From: Bretschneidera sinensis
Lineage: Eukaryota > Streptophyta > Magnoliopsida > Brassicales > Akaniaceae
Assembly (NCBI GenBank): GCA_023935145.1
Contig: CM043701.1
Coordinates: 73,826,817-73,890,816 of the forward strand
Direction: 5' to 3'
DNA length: 64,000 nucleotides
This document shows, in pieces, positions 1 to 12,560 of this stretch. Numbering within the stretch: the stretch's first letter is position 1; each line of letters begins with the position of its first letter. The notes beneath the pieces were generated by a model, which saw nothing but the letters and a program-made list of their open reading frames with translations, searched no databases and was not told the origin of the DNA. The translations under genes were made by a program, and so were the position numbers.

Positions 1-200
1 AAGCTACTCAAGGTTTGCAGTTTCTATCACAGTGATTGATTTTGGTGAAGTGTAGAGACTTCTTAGATTTCAGTGGTTTGTAGTGTAACGATGGTTTTTT
101 TTTTTCTAGAGATGTGATTTTATATAGTTGTCAAGTTGTCGTAGGTCTCTAGTTTGGGCATAAACTTGAGATATAAACTTTGCAATCATTATTTACATAG

Positions 201-284
201 GCCATGTTTGGTACCTGGCTTAAAGTCACTTAAAGTAACCACTTTTGTTCTAAGTGACTTTAAGTCATGTACCAAATATAACCA
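201..284. mobile_element. Small MITE-like hairpin
   Basis: An imperfect inverted repeat of about 84 bp. The left arm reads GCCATGTTTGGTACCTGGCT and then AAAGTCACTTAA. The right arm, read on the minus strand, gives GGTTATATTTGGTACATGAC and then TTAAAGTCACTTA. The terminal TTTGGTAC-type motif is common in short plant DNA-transposon derivatives. No coding capacity. I cannot assign a clear target-site duplication. Confidence 0.5.
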
Positions 285-2789
285 TAGTGGAGTTGTTTTT
301 TTGCCACATGATTTTTTCTCTCTAGAGTGGAAGGTTTTTTTTACGTAAATTTATGTATTCTTGATTGGTTGCTTTATTTGGTACATGTCATTTTATTTTC
401 GCATGTAGCTTAGTTGTGATTATATTTAATTTTTAATTTTTGGTTGATATTGTAGTATTTAGTTAATTGTTGACGGTAGGTACTTTCCTTAATACCATTA
501 CCATGTGATAAGAACATGGGCATTATTTACAAGAATCAAAACATATAACTCTCAAAATCTCGATCAAAACCCTCCCTATCGCCTTTCTTCCTTTCTTCCT
601 CATTGTCAACCCTACACTACACTTATGAGAAAACCAAATTGTCAATCCACACCACTTTGTCCATAATCTCTGCTATCATTTAAACCTTTACCCTCATTCA
701 AACTTTTACACCCATTCAGACAACATAGAGAAGGACAACTCTCTCTCCTTAAACACCAAAATTCAAATAAATTTAGCTGCAAAACTAACATAGAACATGG
801 AACAACCCAAAATTCAGACTAAACAGAGAAGCTTCAAACGCTTAAACATCTAATTTTTTCATCTCCACCAATTTTTGTAAGACCACTTCATTCCAATTGT
901 TTCTCTTTTTTATATTTGTTTGAAATAGATTTTAGAAATTTCTACCTCCAAGGAAAATATCTGAGTATGCAAAATTAAAAGGAAAAAAATAAAAATTAAT
1001 GGGAATTATTAAAACTGAAATTAATCTAGACAAAAAAAAAAGACTTAAATGGAGAACTTTTGTATCTATAACTAAAGAAAAATCTCCAAAAGTAAAAAAA
1101 CTTTCTTAATGAAAAACAAAATTAAAAGTTTAGATCTTAAGTCTAGAATTGAGAACAAAAAAATCATCAACAAAAAGTGAAATAAACAAAACCAATATCG
1201 TCATCTTTGTTGCCATCATTATCGTTGTCAGTCTCCATCTCGTTGTAGGTCATGAAATGAAGGAAATTAGGGAATATGTAGTATGCAGTGGGTAAAAGAA
1301 AGAGATTGAGGATTAGGATAGGCTCAAAGAATCATGGTTTCGAGCTAACCAGTTGTATAGTAAGTAATTTTTTGGACTTTACAAAAAAGAACATGTTGTT
1401 TGTTTGGAGAGAAAATTAAAAGAAATTTCTCTCTCTATTTTTTCTTAGAAAAAGGAAAAAAAATGAGAGATTTAATTTTTGTTTATTTTTTAGTCTTTAA
1501 CATGAAAAATTGAATCAAGACCAATTAACAATTTCATGATCTAAACTGAATATGAGGTGTTGTGATAGTTTCTATGGAAATAAAAGAAATTCATAAAAAT
1601 TGCTGAGACTAGGTCTGATTTTACCATTGAGAAGTAGAGGTCTATGGATGAAGGGATGGAGATCGTGACTGTTGTGGTTCGTGGGAAATTACGGTGCAAT
1701 GATCACAACGGTAACAACATTGGTGTGTCACACGTAAAGAAAAGAGCATAAGAGATAAAAAGTGGAAAGAGGGGAAAAAACTAGGGTTAGGGCAACATTG
1801 ATAACGGACATTTGCCTCCACTAACAAAGACGATGAAAATGGCAACACTGATACACTGTGTGTTGGTCGGAGATTAAATTGATTCAATTGAATAATCAGA
1901 TACCAAATTTATACATTGTCCAGAGACCATTCATGACTTTAACCCCTTTTTTCTTTGTGTAGTAGTGATTAAGGTTAAGTTCATATGAGAATTTAAGGAA
2001 TAGAAAACACTTTCATAGAGAGGTCATGGAGGCGGGTGGTGTTAGGGTTATGAGGGAATGGTGAAGTGGGAGTTTAAATAGGTAGGGTTTAAAGTAGGTA
2101 ACATGATGGGATTGTGTTTAGGCCAAACCCAATTCAAATGTTTTTTAAAAGAAAGTGTTTGGCTTGGTTCACTTATTTCATCATTAAAATGCAGTGGGCC
2201 TTTGATCCTGGTCTGAGAGTGAAGCAATAAGATATTTTTCTTGTTTGATCCAAAAAATGAAATTGGCCCAAGTTTGTTTAGTTTTCATATGGCTTTGGTA
2301 TCTTAATTTTTGTCATCGTTTAGAAATACTTATGCTGAATAAATCTTTATATCTTCTTCCTTTCACCTAAAATTTTCTTATTCTTTTATTAGCTTTTTAA
2401 AACTCTCTTTTGCTTAGAATTCTTTTTTCCTTCTAAAATTATTTTTAAAAAAAATTTTTATTTCTGTTTCCTCTTTTTTTTAATATCTTTTTTCTCTTTT
2501 CCTTTTAGTTTCCAAATCTTCTCTCTAGCCATATATATTTTAATTCTTTTACACTTGTGTGTACATTCTTTTTTTGTGAATTTGTTGGTATAAAGCTTCT
2601 TCTAAAAACAAAGTAATATAATAAGGTAAGGTGAGGTAATAATCAAACAAAAAGTTGGGTGTTTAAAAATGGTTGAGATGATTTTTATTTTCTTTTATCA
2701 ATAACTTTTTTATTATTATTTATATTATCATTTTTTAAAAATAAAATTACCTTTATACAACATTGAACAAAATGGGCAACCTTTTAAGA

Positions 2790-3107
2790 GAGTTTTTATT
2801 GGTCTTATAAAGTTTGAAAAGGAAAAAAAAATTAAAGGTTGATTTGATTTTGTTATTCACAATAAATAAAATAAAAAAAAAAGATGTATAAGAAGTGGTA
2901 TAAATACAATAACCAACTACCATGATTACTTCTATTTGAAACTGATGATTTTTAAAAGAAATCAGTGGCATGCATGATTTTGAGGTTTAGTACATTTGTC
3001 AATAGATATCATCTTTGAATTTAGTAAGAGTGACTTTAGAGCAAAAAGGATACCAAATTGAGGGCTTGAGTACTACAGAGATATGTACATGGCTTGTGAA
3101 GTATAAT
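2790..3107. repeat. Left flank of Copia-1, duplicated at about 24800-25110
   Basis: This stretch resembles 24800-25110 at many positions, for example CATGATTTTGAGGTTTAGTA against CATGATTTTGAGATTTAATA, and TTTAGTAAGAGTGACTTTAG against TTTAGTAAGAGTGATATTAG. The matching right half of the duplicate resembles 24366-24535, on the other side of Copia-1. The pair is therefore a diverged local duplication, of which only one copy received the element. Confidence 0.7.
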
Positions 3108-4339
3108 TGTTGACCTTATATCACATATCCATTGCTTTTGATGATAACAAAACCAATTATGGTTGATCTAAAGGTTTATGAAGTGTTTCAAGGATATTTT
3201 TAATCATAAACCAAAGACGAGAAATGATCTGAGTTAGAGCTTAAGCCACAAATGAGTAGAACTTAAGATTAATGAAATTTTCTTCTTGAAGTTAAAGAAA
3301 GTTCACCAAACTGAAGATTTGAAATTTCGTCAAGGTTAAAGTCTAAGAAGTCTTTTAGGAATCCTATGTAAGGTTAGAGAGGCACTTCCTTAACTACATT
3401 GGCTTAATATTTTTCATCTTCTTGCATTTGTCATCTCAACTCAAAATATAAGGCAAGATGCTCTTATCATATCAAAGTGACTCACCACTTGAGTTTACGT
3501 ATAAAAACAATAGTTTTTAGTTAGTTTATGATGGAGCTACGTTGACCTCTTACATTTATTTGAAAAACCAAAAACCCACTTCATGTCGACGTGATCACTC
3601 AGGCGTGTCAACATTTTACAACCAAACAATTATAATTCAAAAATATATCAAAATTGAGTAAAGAGCATTAAATGCATCCAACGACAAGTTTTTGTCTCTA
3701 AACAGTTAATTAGTCTCGGGGTTATAAATATTCAATGTCTAAGCATTAAATAAACAATCTTGAACATCCTTAAACACTATTGGGAAGTAATATTACTAGA
3801 GAGCATTTTACTGAGCTATGCATTTATTCTAGTATCTCTAGCTATAGAATTTTGAATTGTATACCACTCCATAAAAGTTCTTGAGTCACTCTCAAGAATT
3901 TAGCCTAAAAAAACTCCCATCAAGTTTGGTGTTTGCTTGGAAAAATACTAAGTTCATTGTTAGCTCGTAAAAGAACAAATTGTGGGTGAACTTGCTAAAA
4001 CCATGTGTAATCTATAATCGAAGATTATAGTAAAACCTCCAAGGGGTCTTAAAGATGAGTGGACGTAGATCAAAGATCATTTCAATGTTGTCAAACCACT
4101 AAGTGGATAGTGTTTGATCTTTCAATCCTTAGCTACTTTAATTCATGCACAATATATGCTTAACCTTTCGCAATCTTAAAATGTGCTAAAATTAATTGTC
4201 CGTTAGAGATTTCATTGGTTGCTTACTACTATACTTTGATTGCTTTATTTATTTGGTAGCTCACTTCTGCATATCACATATACTTCAGTTAGTGAACTAA
4301 TTGAGTGAGCCATTTAAAGGGGGAAGTTGAAATGATTTC
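3108..4339 (+). repeat. Copia-1 5' LTR, first part
   Basis: Begins TGTTGACCTTATATCACA, matching the 3' LTR start TGTTGGCCCTATGTCACA at 11662. Similarity can be followed through AGAGGCACTTCC, CTCTTATCATATCAA, TCACCACTTGAGT and GTTGTCAAACCACT to GATTTC at 4334-4339, where the 3' LTR continues without a break. Divergence is high, with many substitutions and small indels, so the element is old. Confidence 0.8.
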
Positions 4340-4509
4340 TATTGACATCCATTTTTTTCGAATCACGTGTCAAACACATATTGGATGACATAAACCCAAT
4401 GAAATCATCCAGACACTTAGCAAAATAAATATTCTTTGTACCAAGCTTAGGCCTTTATATCAAGGATAAACCCAAAATAATATCCAAAAGGCCTATAAAG
4501 AGCTAAAAA

Positions 4510-4850
4510 ATGGTAAAACCCACTGAGGCCCACTGAATGATAAAGACCATTGAGTCAAAACTAGCATGATAAGCCCATTAAGGCACACTACATGATAAAT
4601 CCCATTGAAACCCATTACATGATAAAGCTCATTGAGACCTTTTACTTGATAAACTCATTGAGACTTTTTACATGATAAAGTCCAATAAGGAATATATAGC
4701 ATGATAAGCCCATTAAATCCCACCACATTATTAGGCCTATTAAGGCCTACTACATAATAAATCTCAATGAGGCTACATAAGCACGATAAAACCTAAAAAG
4801 ACTAAACTAGCATGAAGCCCCATTAAAGAGCCAAAAATATGATAAAGTCC
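4510..4850. repeat. Degenerate minisatellite
   Basis: Roughly 35-40 bp units repeat about eight times around a core like CATGATAAAGCCCATTGAGG, with variants such as CATGATAAGCCCATTAAGG, CATGATAAATCCCATTG and TTGATAAACTCATTGAG. The units are diverged and of uneven length. Noncoding. The minus-strand open frame that overlaps it is a product of the repeat. Confidence 0.75.
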
Positions 4851-4864
4851 AACTATACTAACAC

Positions 4865-5296
4865 ACATAACATAGCCCATTGAGGCTAAATTAAACCAAA
4901 CATAAAAGGCCCAAACAACCAAAGAAACACAAAAGGCCCAGAAAGCCATAAAAACATGAAAGGCTTTAAAGACCAAAAAAGCAAAACAAAGTCCAAGAGG
5001 CCTACATGCATCTCAAAGCCTAAACATCCAAAGAGAAATTAGTGGAAGATGGGGAAAATGAGGATTAATGCTTCTAACGCACTTAACATAGCCCATTAAG
5101 GCTAAATTAAACCAAATATGAAAGATCCAAACAACCAAAGAAACACAAGAGGCCCAAAAAGCCATAAAAGCATGAAAGGCCTTAAAGACCAAAGAAGCAA
5201 AACAAAGTCCAAGAGGCCTACATGCATCTCAAAGCCCAAATATCCAAAGAGAAATTAGAGGAAAATTGGAAAAAATGAGGATTAGAGCTTATAAGT
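4865..5296. repeat. 216-bp tandem duplication
   Basis: Two adjacent copies with a 216-bp period: CATAGCCCAT occurs at 4871 and again at 5087. Both copies share AAACAACCAAAGAAACACAA, AAGTCCAAGAGGCCTACATG and AATCCAAAGAGAAATTAG-like blocks in the same order. The first ends GAGGATTAATGCTTCT, the second GAGGATTAGAGCTTAT. Divergence is modest. Confidence 0.85.
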
Positions 5297-7190
5297 GGGC
5301 TACAATTAAAGGGAAGATAAATCATCCTTAAGAAAACATAGGTATGAGTTTATCTTCTCATTATTCTAATAATTCTTTTTAATTTATTTAATTAATTAAT
5401 TATTGTACATATAGACCCCAAGTCATGTCATCGATGATGAGGATGATATATGGGGTAGTGGTTTAGAAGACAAATAAATTTGATGTAGTAGCCACATAGG
5501 TATCATATGAATTACAGGCCGTAGGTGACTTGGACACCTCTAGTACACATGAAAATCCACTTGGGAGCCTAGGTAGTTGCTTAAAAAAGCAATATTGACT
5601 TTCACATGTGGCATTCATTAGTTGGACATCATATTTTCAAGCTACAGCTACATAATATCTCACTTTTTTCTAAAAACACCTCTACAACTATTTTGTTTTA
5701 TCATAACAAAACCAAAATGCAATTTGGTTTAATTAAACCCATCATTAAACCTCAAGTCAAAGTCACTAAGCCTAAAATAAGATCTTAATCCATCATAACC
5801 CACACATCATCTTCTCCACTTGCACACATCAACACCTTCTATAACTACCACGAAATGTCACATCCCCAATGATAATGGAAATTTAGCATGGCTCATCCAC
5901 CAAGAAAGCTCCCACTTGTTGCATCACATCATTTTCAACAGTTTCTTAATTGGATTAAACTATGGCTAAAGGATAAAAGAAAGGATGAGGGAGACAAGAA
6001 AGAACATAGATAGTGACATGATGTTTCGATGGCTACTATAGTCTGCGAATTTCATGGGATTAAAGAGGTGGTTGAAGAATAAAATAGAGAATGTAGGAGA
6101 CAAGAAGGAAAAGATATGGTGACGTTATGTTTCGATGGCTGCAACAGTCTGTAGATTATTTGGGATTACTAAACTGAAGTTGCAAAGGATGAACAGGTGA
6201 TGGAACAGTTCCTTTGGGGTCTAAAAACCTTTGGATTAAAGAAGAAGAGCAAGCTCTACCCCTATAAATAGATCCATCTATTTTCAACACATAATAATGA
6301 CACACAACCAAGTTAAAAGCAAAAAACACTTCAAACTATTGCAAAACTCTCATTTCCTTCCATAGAAGAGCCAATCAGCCTTGTTTGTCCCAGAAAGAGT
6401 GATCAAACACTAAAAAAAACCAAGTTTCTCACACCCAAAAATGAGGCGCCTATGCGGTGACTTCGAACACTATATTAAGCTTTTTTAAGGACTTTTTACA
6501 TGATTCTTCCCCTTCATGTGGTCATATAAATTTTATTCAAATAAATAACACTCACAAACAACCCCCCACAAAGTTGTGCAATTTCTCAAGTTATGCAAAT
6601 CCTTTTGATACTTTTTATTTATGTTGTGATAATTTTCTTCCTAGCCATTATGTTCCAGGACATATATGGCACTTGTAAGGACTACAAAACACAAGTTTTC
6701 CAATATGAGACAACTTCATGATTTTCATTAGAATTGCTATTCTAGTGTTACTACTTCTATAGCATCACATACTGTAGTGCCACTTTGAGACCTATATGTA
6801 CTAATATGCCGCACGATGCATGCCTTTATAAGCAACTAAATCATCTCTCTTTTTTCTTAATCACTCATACATATTTTATTCCCTTTACTGAAAGTTTATA
6901 TTATTATTGCTAGCTATACTTGCAGGTTTGTCATAACAACAAGGTTCACCCTGACACTTCAGTGCCCTAGTGTAATCTTAGGCTCTACAACATGAGCAAA
7001 CCCGGGAAAAGCTATGTCTACTATGGTATCATATATGTGACCATAGACTGTGGGACTATACCGAGTGTAGAGAACATAATCCCCTTCAACTGAGAAATCC
7101 ATGATCATAGTCAAAGCCACTAGATTGCAAACACGCATCCACCTTTTAAGCACGTGTTATGTAATAGAAAAATCCACCCTTACAATTTTA

Positions 7191-7263
7191 AATAGCCTTT
7201 TAAGCTTGATTGTTTTTTTTTTAAATAATTCATCCCCCCTGGGTATTCACACTCTATACAACA
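7191..7263 (+). repeat. Copia-1 5' LTR, last part
   Basis: AATAGCCTTTTAAGCTTGAT and then GGGTATTCACACTCTATACAACA match the end of the 3' LTR at about 24293-24365. The terminal CA is followed at once by a tRNA-like primer binding site, which fixes the LTR edge. Confidence 0.8.
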
Positions 7264-7265
7264 AA

Positions 7266-7277
7266 TGGTATGAGAGC
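7266..7277 (+). other. Copia-1 primer binding site
   Basis: TGGTATGAGAGC lies two bases after the 5' LTR. It differs at one position from TGGTATCAGAGC, the complement of the 3' end of plant initiator tRNA-Met used by many Copia elements. Confidence 0.8.
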
Positions 7278-7339
7278 AAAAAGTCTCTAGTCCATAAGGT
7301 TAAACACTTGAAAAAAAATCGTAAATAGCTAATCTCGTT

Positions 7340-8865
7340 GGAACTCAGATGGCTAATGGAAGTTCCTTCAACAAACAACTTTTGTTTACTAGTGCTAACT
7401 AAAATTACTATAAGGCTAAAATGACATGTTTTCTACAATATGTTGACTTTCATGTTTGAAAGGTAATTGTGGATAGATACACTTATCCAATTGAGGTTAA
7501 CGATGGTGTTAGAAAAATAAAATATCTAAGTAATTGTAGCAAAGGAAAAATTAAAACTTTCCATGCAAACTCTTAAGCCAAGAACCTGCTCTATAATGAT
7601 CTAGACCCCAATGAGTTTAACAAAGTCTTTTCATGTGAGACTACCAAAGAAATTTATAAAACTTTTATGATCACACATGAAGGAATGAAAAAAGTTAAAG
7701 AGTTTAGATTAAATCTTGTGGTTTATGAATATGGAGTGTTTTTTTCATGAAAGAAGGTGAAACTATTTCAGAGATGTTTGCAAGATTTACTAACATTACC
7801 AATGGTTTAAAATCTCAATACAAATCTTAAAATAGCTATGGAATGATAAGAAAAATTCTTATATATTTTCTTATTTCATGGATTCCAAAGACTACTATAA
7901 TTCAAGAAGCAAAGGATTTGACAAAGCTCTCATTTGAAGAATTGGTGGGATCACTTATCCTCTATAAGATGGATCTTAAGAAGTTTACTGAGCAAGAAGA
8001 AAAGAAAAATAAGGTCATCATCTTTAAAGCCATCAATCAAGACACAAATCTGAGAGTCAATCTTGATGATCAAGACATTTTTTTTGCTAGAAAGTTCAAA
8101 AAGTACATAAAAACATTTATCAGGCAATAGACCACAAAGAAGAGATACAGCTAAAGAAGAATACAACCAAATAAATGACATAACTTGCTTAGGCTATAGT
8201 AAATCCAGATTCTATAGATCATGCTAAAAAAGACTTTATCAAGAAGCCTTCAAAAAAGATGAAAGCAATGATAGATTTTTGGAGTGATGATGAAGAAAGT
8301 GATTTAAAATACTTCAATATTGCAAATACATGTCTTCTCGGATGGAAAAATGAAGAAGAAAGCTCTAACAAGGCAATTTCACTATTTCTTTCTCATATTA
8401 GTAATAATGGTGACAGTGAAAATGATGAAGATCTTACCTTTGATAAATTACTTTGTGCATTTCAAGACTTGCTAATGATTATAAGAAATTATTAATAAAA
8501 ATAAAAGATCTCAAGAAAATTAACACTTCGATATCTCATAATCTAGAAACTGAATTAACAATTAAAGTAGAACTGAGAAATGAAAATGAGAGGTTAAAGA
8601 GAAATGCACTTTCTTAAAAATTGAGAATTAGTATCTAAGAAAGATGATTGAAAAAACATGTTCCACTACTTCCGACACATGTTGAATAAATCTATAGCTA
8701 CCTTGAAAATAAGAAAAGGAAATGTTGAAACTTTAAAGAGTAAATTTGTTTATTCTCCACAAATTAGAAAATCTACCAAAATTAGTAAAAGGAAAACAGT
8801 TAAGAGCACTTTGGCACAATCACATGGAAAAGGTTATAAGCCTATGAAAACTGTATCTATATGGG
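7340..8865 (+). pseudogene. Copia-1 gag remnant
   Basis: Reads as a broken Copia gag (UBN2/DUF4219 type). An early part at 7350-7840 has several stops and shifts but keeps a recognisable order of gag blocks. The clearest stretch is 7843-8130, with motifs like QEAKDLTKLSFEELVGSLIL and, after a charged block, ARKFKKYIK. The following zinc-knuckle region (about 8130-8250) is degraded, and only scattered Cys codons remain. A later part (8259-8495) has WSDDEESD and a LLCAFQDL helix seen after the knuckle in such gags. The frame near 8860 (SIWV) is cut by the solo LTR and resumes after it. Not functional. Confidence 0.8.
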
Positions 8866-9654
8866 TGTAACGACCCATCCTGGGTTGGCCACCCCCGAGA
8901 CAGTGTTGTCACATTTTGAAAATCCCAGAATGATACATATATACAACAATAAAAATAACTCCAATAGAAATTTTTACATCAATCCTCAACCCTCAACAAG
9001 GGAGATACATCATTCTGATCTTGACTTATACAACATAAAATGCATGAATATTTATAAATAAATTTTTTGTTTTATTTTCTCATTAGTTTGAGGATGTGGA
9101 CACGTACGTGGCTTACAGATAATGATTTCATCCGAACCTCAACTCACCAAACTATTTGTCATACATGCTACCTGAAATCATTATACAATGAGGGGTAAAC
9201 TTCACAAGCTCAATGAATTAAATTTACTAGAAGCACTCAATTTGTATAAATGGTCTTTCAATATTAAATCAATTATATTTCACATAACTTGATAATAACA
9301 TTCTACTATCACTACACATATCATAAGTCTCATTCTCTATCAATCTCTTCTTCTTATGTATTGGTTTACCTTAAAACCATCAATTATCTCATAATTACCT
9401 CGTAGTGAGGTTCGCAGCATAAAATCTACCATTTAGATGGTTCTTATCTTATCATACTTCTATGTTTCTTTCTCACCATAACTATCTCTCTGTGAGACTC
9501 ATTCACCTATAAATAAAATTCACAATAACAAACAACACTTCAACATTTCAATAATGTAATCAATATTTAAAACAAATGCAATGTATGAATTATTATTAGG
9601 GAATGTCTTCCCACATGTCGATATGTTTTTATCTTAGATCGGCCTCCTCCTGGT

Positions 9655-9805
9655 TCTTTCATTTTCAGCATATACCGGTTGTCACAGTATTTATTTCCAG
9701 CATATACCAGCTGTCACGATTTTCATTTATTTCCAGCATATATTGGCTGCCACGGTTTTCCTTTATTTCCAACATATACCAGCTATCACGGTTTTTCAAT
9801 TAGAC
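9655..9805. repeat. Minisatellite inside solo LTR B1
   Basis: Three to four units of roughly 42-48 bp built on TTCCAGCATATACCAGCTGT and CACGGTTTT, with variants such as ATATTGGCTGCCACGG. The same unit occurs in the other copy of this LTR near 59755-59845, so the array is a feature of the family. Confidence 0.75.
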
Positions 9806-10613
9806 CAGCCCTCTCTCGGTTCTTTTATTTAATGTATATGCATATGAACAAAGATATGAAATATGCATATGAACAATAACATAAAAATAAACACGAATTC
9901 AAATATTTAAATTGGTTATCCTGATTATTCTCAAATTATTATTTTAAAAAATTTCACTAAATTCCTTTTAACATAAATCACATCAAATCATTCATCATAG
10001 CTTGCCAAGATCATCAAGAATTTCACTTATCACTTTTATTATTAAATCAACTTATTATTCCAAAAATATTATTTCTCACCTAATAATTTTCTACATGTCC
10101 AAAATTCCTATCATACCTATCAATCAATTTTTTCATCTACCACCAAAACATAAATTATTAATTTATTTTAATATTATCACTAGATATTTATATTTATCTC
10201 GATTATTGAAAGTAAATCTAACTCACCACGTAGCACATAGAACTACCTGTGGATCACCTCCTTACTCTTCCTACTCCTCTTAGAAATTTTCCCTGGTTGT
10301 TGACTGTCAACACCTGATATAATATTTATATTAAAAATTGTAATTATTTTTTCGATTCTTCCATAATTTATACCCTTTGAAAATTCACACTTTGAATTTC
10401 AGGAAATTCATGTATGCTAAAAATTCAAAAATAAACATTATGTTATTACCTTATGTTTTTCTTATAGATTCTCGTGACTCTCTATAAAATTCTCCTGTAA
10501 ACCCCTTCAAAATTTTTCTCTTTCAACCTTTCTTTCGGTCTCCAAGTGTTTAAAGAAATCGAGAAATTGAAGAAAAACCAGACAGGATTTGGTAAGTAAT
10601 AATATGAATTACG

Positions 10614-10614
<1 letters not shown>

Positions 10615-10670
<56 letters not shown>

Positions 10671-10678
10671 TAAAATTT
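10615..10678. repeat. (TA)n microsatellite
   Basis: About 32 uninterrupted TA units inside solo LTR B1. The other copy has only a short ATATATAT-like stretch at the matching place, so the expansion happened in this copy. Confidence 0.95.
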
Positions 10679-11030
10679 GGTTAAAAAAAATCGACAGCCC
10701 AAACTTGCATTATCAGTAGTCTTGTTGCCTTAAAAATGCTCCATGTTTTTGTCTTGCTGTAAAACATACAAGACTTTCAATTTTCACTTAGCAGCAGGTG
10801 AACAACTGCTGCCACAGTTCACCTGCTGCCACATTTTCTCCTTTTTTTTTCTTTTTTTTAGAGAAATATATTTTTTTCTTTTTCCTTCTCTTTTTATACT
10901 ATTCACGATTTTTTTTAAAGAATTATTTTATTCAAATAATAATAAACCTTTCACATATATTTATTTTAAATTTCATGTCGTATTTATTAAATTACTTTTT
11001 TACCCTTACTTTACGAATACGAGTATTAAA

Positions 11031-11661
11031 ATGGGTCCCTAAGAAATCTTATATTTTTCTTTGAGCCCCTATAGGACCCAAGTTTTTTGGGTACTATATC
11101 TCCATGATTGATAATTTCATGTGTGTTTGCAGCAAAGATCAAGAGAAAAAGGGACATCTTGATGAGGTTGAGACAAACACTGAATTAGGGAGTGAAAAGA
11201 GGTCTGATACTTTTTTTTTTCCTGTATGTGTGAAAGGCATTCAAATGCTACAATATGTAGTTTCATCATATCTTGGTGACATTTCTAGATTAAATCATAT
11301 CGTATTTTGATCTAAATGAAATATTAAAAGGAATTTAGAAATCAAGTTTGTCTGATACTCTTATGATGAAATTAACATATAACTGAGATCACTTATTTCC
11401 TCACTCATGCTCATAAATATCTATATGAATTTGTTAGGCTAAAATGCTTGAAAAATTATTATGTCTATCAAAATTTCTTACCCTTTTACATTCTTATCAT
11501 ATGTTTTCCTTTTGCCATTATGTTTAAGTTAAAAGATAATGGTATAATCTTTAAAGAGTGTGTATGCATCAGCTGATGGGGAGCTCTAACTTATTACACT
11601 CATTTATGTTACCTTTCAATTTTAGCTTATGTTTTTTGTCATCATAAAAAAAGAAAGTGCT
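11031..11661 (+). pseudogene. Copia-1 internal region after the solo LTR
   Basis: Starts with a frame reading GPKKSYIFL that continues the SIWV interrupted at 8865; Copia polyproteins often carry an IWVPK-like motif between gag and protease. After that only stop-rich sequence remains to the purine tract at 11647-11660. The pol domains are absent, so most of the coding region was deleted or never present. Confidence 0.6.
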
Positions 11662-12560
11662 TGTTGGCCCTATGTCACACATCCATTGCTTCTTTTTATA
11701 ACAAAACCTATTATTGTTAACTAAATGGTTTATGAAGTGTTCCAGCAATATCCTTAATAATTGACCGAAAATGCGAAAATGGCCTGAGCTTGAGCTAAAG
11801 CCACAAATAAGTAAAGTTGAAGATCAATAAAGTTTTCCTCTTGAAAATAAGGAAGAACAAGGATCAACCATAAAGACTTAATCTTGAAGTTCACCAAATT
11901 GAACATTTGATGCTTCATAAAGGTTTAAGTCTAAGAAGTCTTTTAGAACTCCTATGTAGGGTTAGAGAGGCACTTCCATAAATGCATTGGTTCAATAATA
12001 TTCATAATACTGCATTTTTCATCTCAACCTAAAAGATAAGGCAAGTTGCTCTTATCATATCAACGCAACTCACCACTTGAGTCGATGTATAAAAATAATA
12101 GCTTTTAGTGAGTTTATAACAGAGTTATGTTGTCCTCTTGCATTTCTTTGAAAAGCCCATAACCCACTACACATTGATGTTTGTCAACCCAATGACTATA
12201 ATTCAAAAATATGTCAAAAGTGGGTAAAGAGTAATACATGCACCCAACGACTAGTTTTTGTCTCTAAATGGCTAGTAAATCCCTCAACTATAAATATTCA
12301 TTGTTTGAGCATTAAATGAACATTCTTGGGTATTGAAATCACTAGAGAGCTTTTTATTGAGGAAAGCATTTATTCTTGTCTATCTAGCTATAGAGCTAAT
12401 TGTATATCACTCCATCTAAGGGAGATATGTTCCCGAGTCACTCTTAAACACTAATTTCTAAAGGGTTTGCATACGCAATCATTGAGAGTTAGAGTTTTCA
12501 TTTTGTTGAAATTTATGAGTTTGAGTGCTAGCCATTTAGTCTTTAAAACATTTTTGCATG
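11662..12560 (+). repeat. Copia-1 3' LTR, first part
   Basis: TGTTGGCCCTATGTCACACA opens the 3' LTR directly after a purine tract. It follows the 5' LTR (3108-3960) to about 12470, with an extra block not seen in the 5' copy up to 12560, where Copia-2 begins. Confidence 0.8.

Larger units (their letters stand above)
1..3107. other. Intergenic DNA, no gene recognised
   Basis: AT-rich sequence with only short, low-complexity open frames, none of which resembles a protein family I know. Around 1650-2110 the plus strand is purine-rich with an AT-rich motif, somewhat like a block in intron 2 of the CNOT10 gene near 33240-33370. Both could be old LTR pieces, but I cannot show it. A small hairpin element (201-284) and a duplicated segment (about 2790-3107) are listed separately. 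Confidence 0.6.
4340..7190. other. Unidentified 2.85-kb insertion in the Copia-1 5' LTR
   Basis: Defined by comparing the two Copia-1 LTRs: the 3' LTR runs straight from GATTTC to AAATAAGCC, while the 5' LTR has about 2.85 kb in between. I see no terminal repeats, clear target-site duplication or transposase-like frame, so the type is unknown. It holds a degenerate minisatellite (4510-4850), a 216-bp tandem duplication (4865-5296) and otherwise unremarkable AT-rich DNA. Confidence 0.6.
8866..11030. mobile_element. Solo LTR B1, 2165 bp, TSD ATGGG
   Basis: Starts TGTAACGACCCATCCTGGGT and ends GAGTATTAAA (probably TATTACA with a mutated C). It is flanked by ATGGG at 8861-8865 and 11031-11035. 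It matches the second copy at 59056-60951 end to end, including the GGTTGGCCACCC start, an internal minisatellite and the TTTACCCTTACTTTAC end. No internal domain lies beside it, so it is what remains after recombination between two LTRs. The TGTAACGACCC start is common among Ty3/Gypsy LTRs; I cannot name the family. Confidence 0.88.

Noticed and set aside
154..348. 64-codon open frame at the start
   Set aside because: Overlaps the hairpin element and has no protein-like composition.
1642..1887. 81-codon minus-strand frame rich in Ser, Phe and Cys
   Set aside because: No domain, no conserved-looking motif, in repeat-like AT-rich DNA.
4773..4976. Minus-strand 67-codon frame with hydrophobic Phe/Val repeats
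   Set aside because: It is a translation of the minisatellite and tandem duplication, not a membrane protein.
10798..11064. Phe-rich open frames in solo LTR B1
   Set aside because: They read T-rich LTR DNA; the other copy of the LTR does not preserve them.
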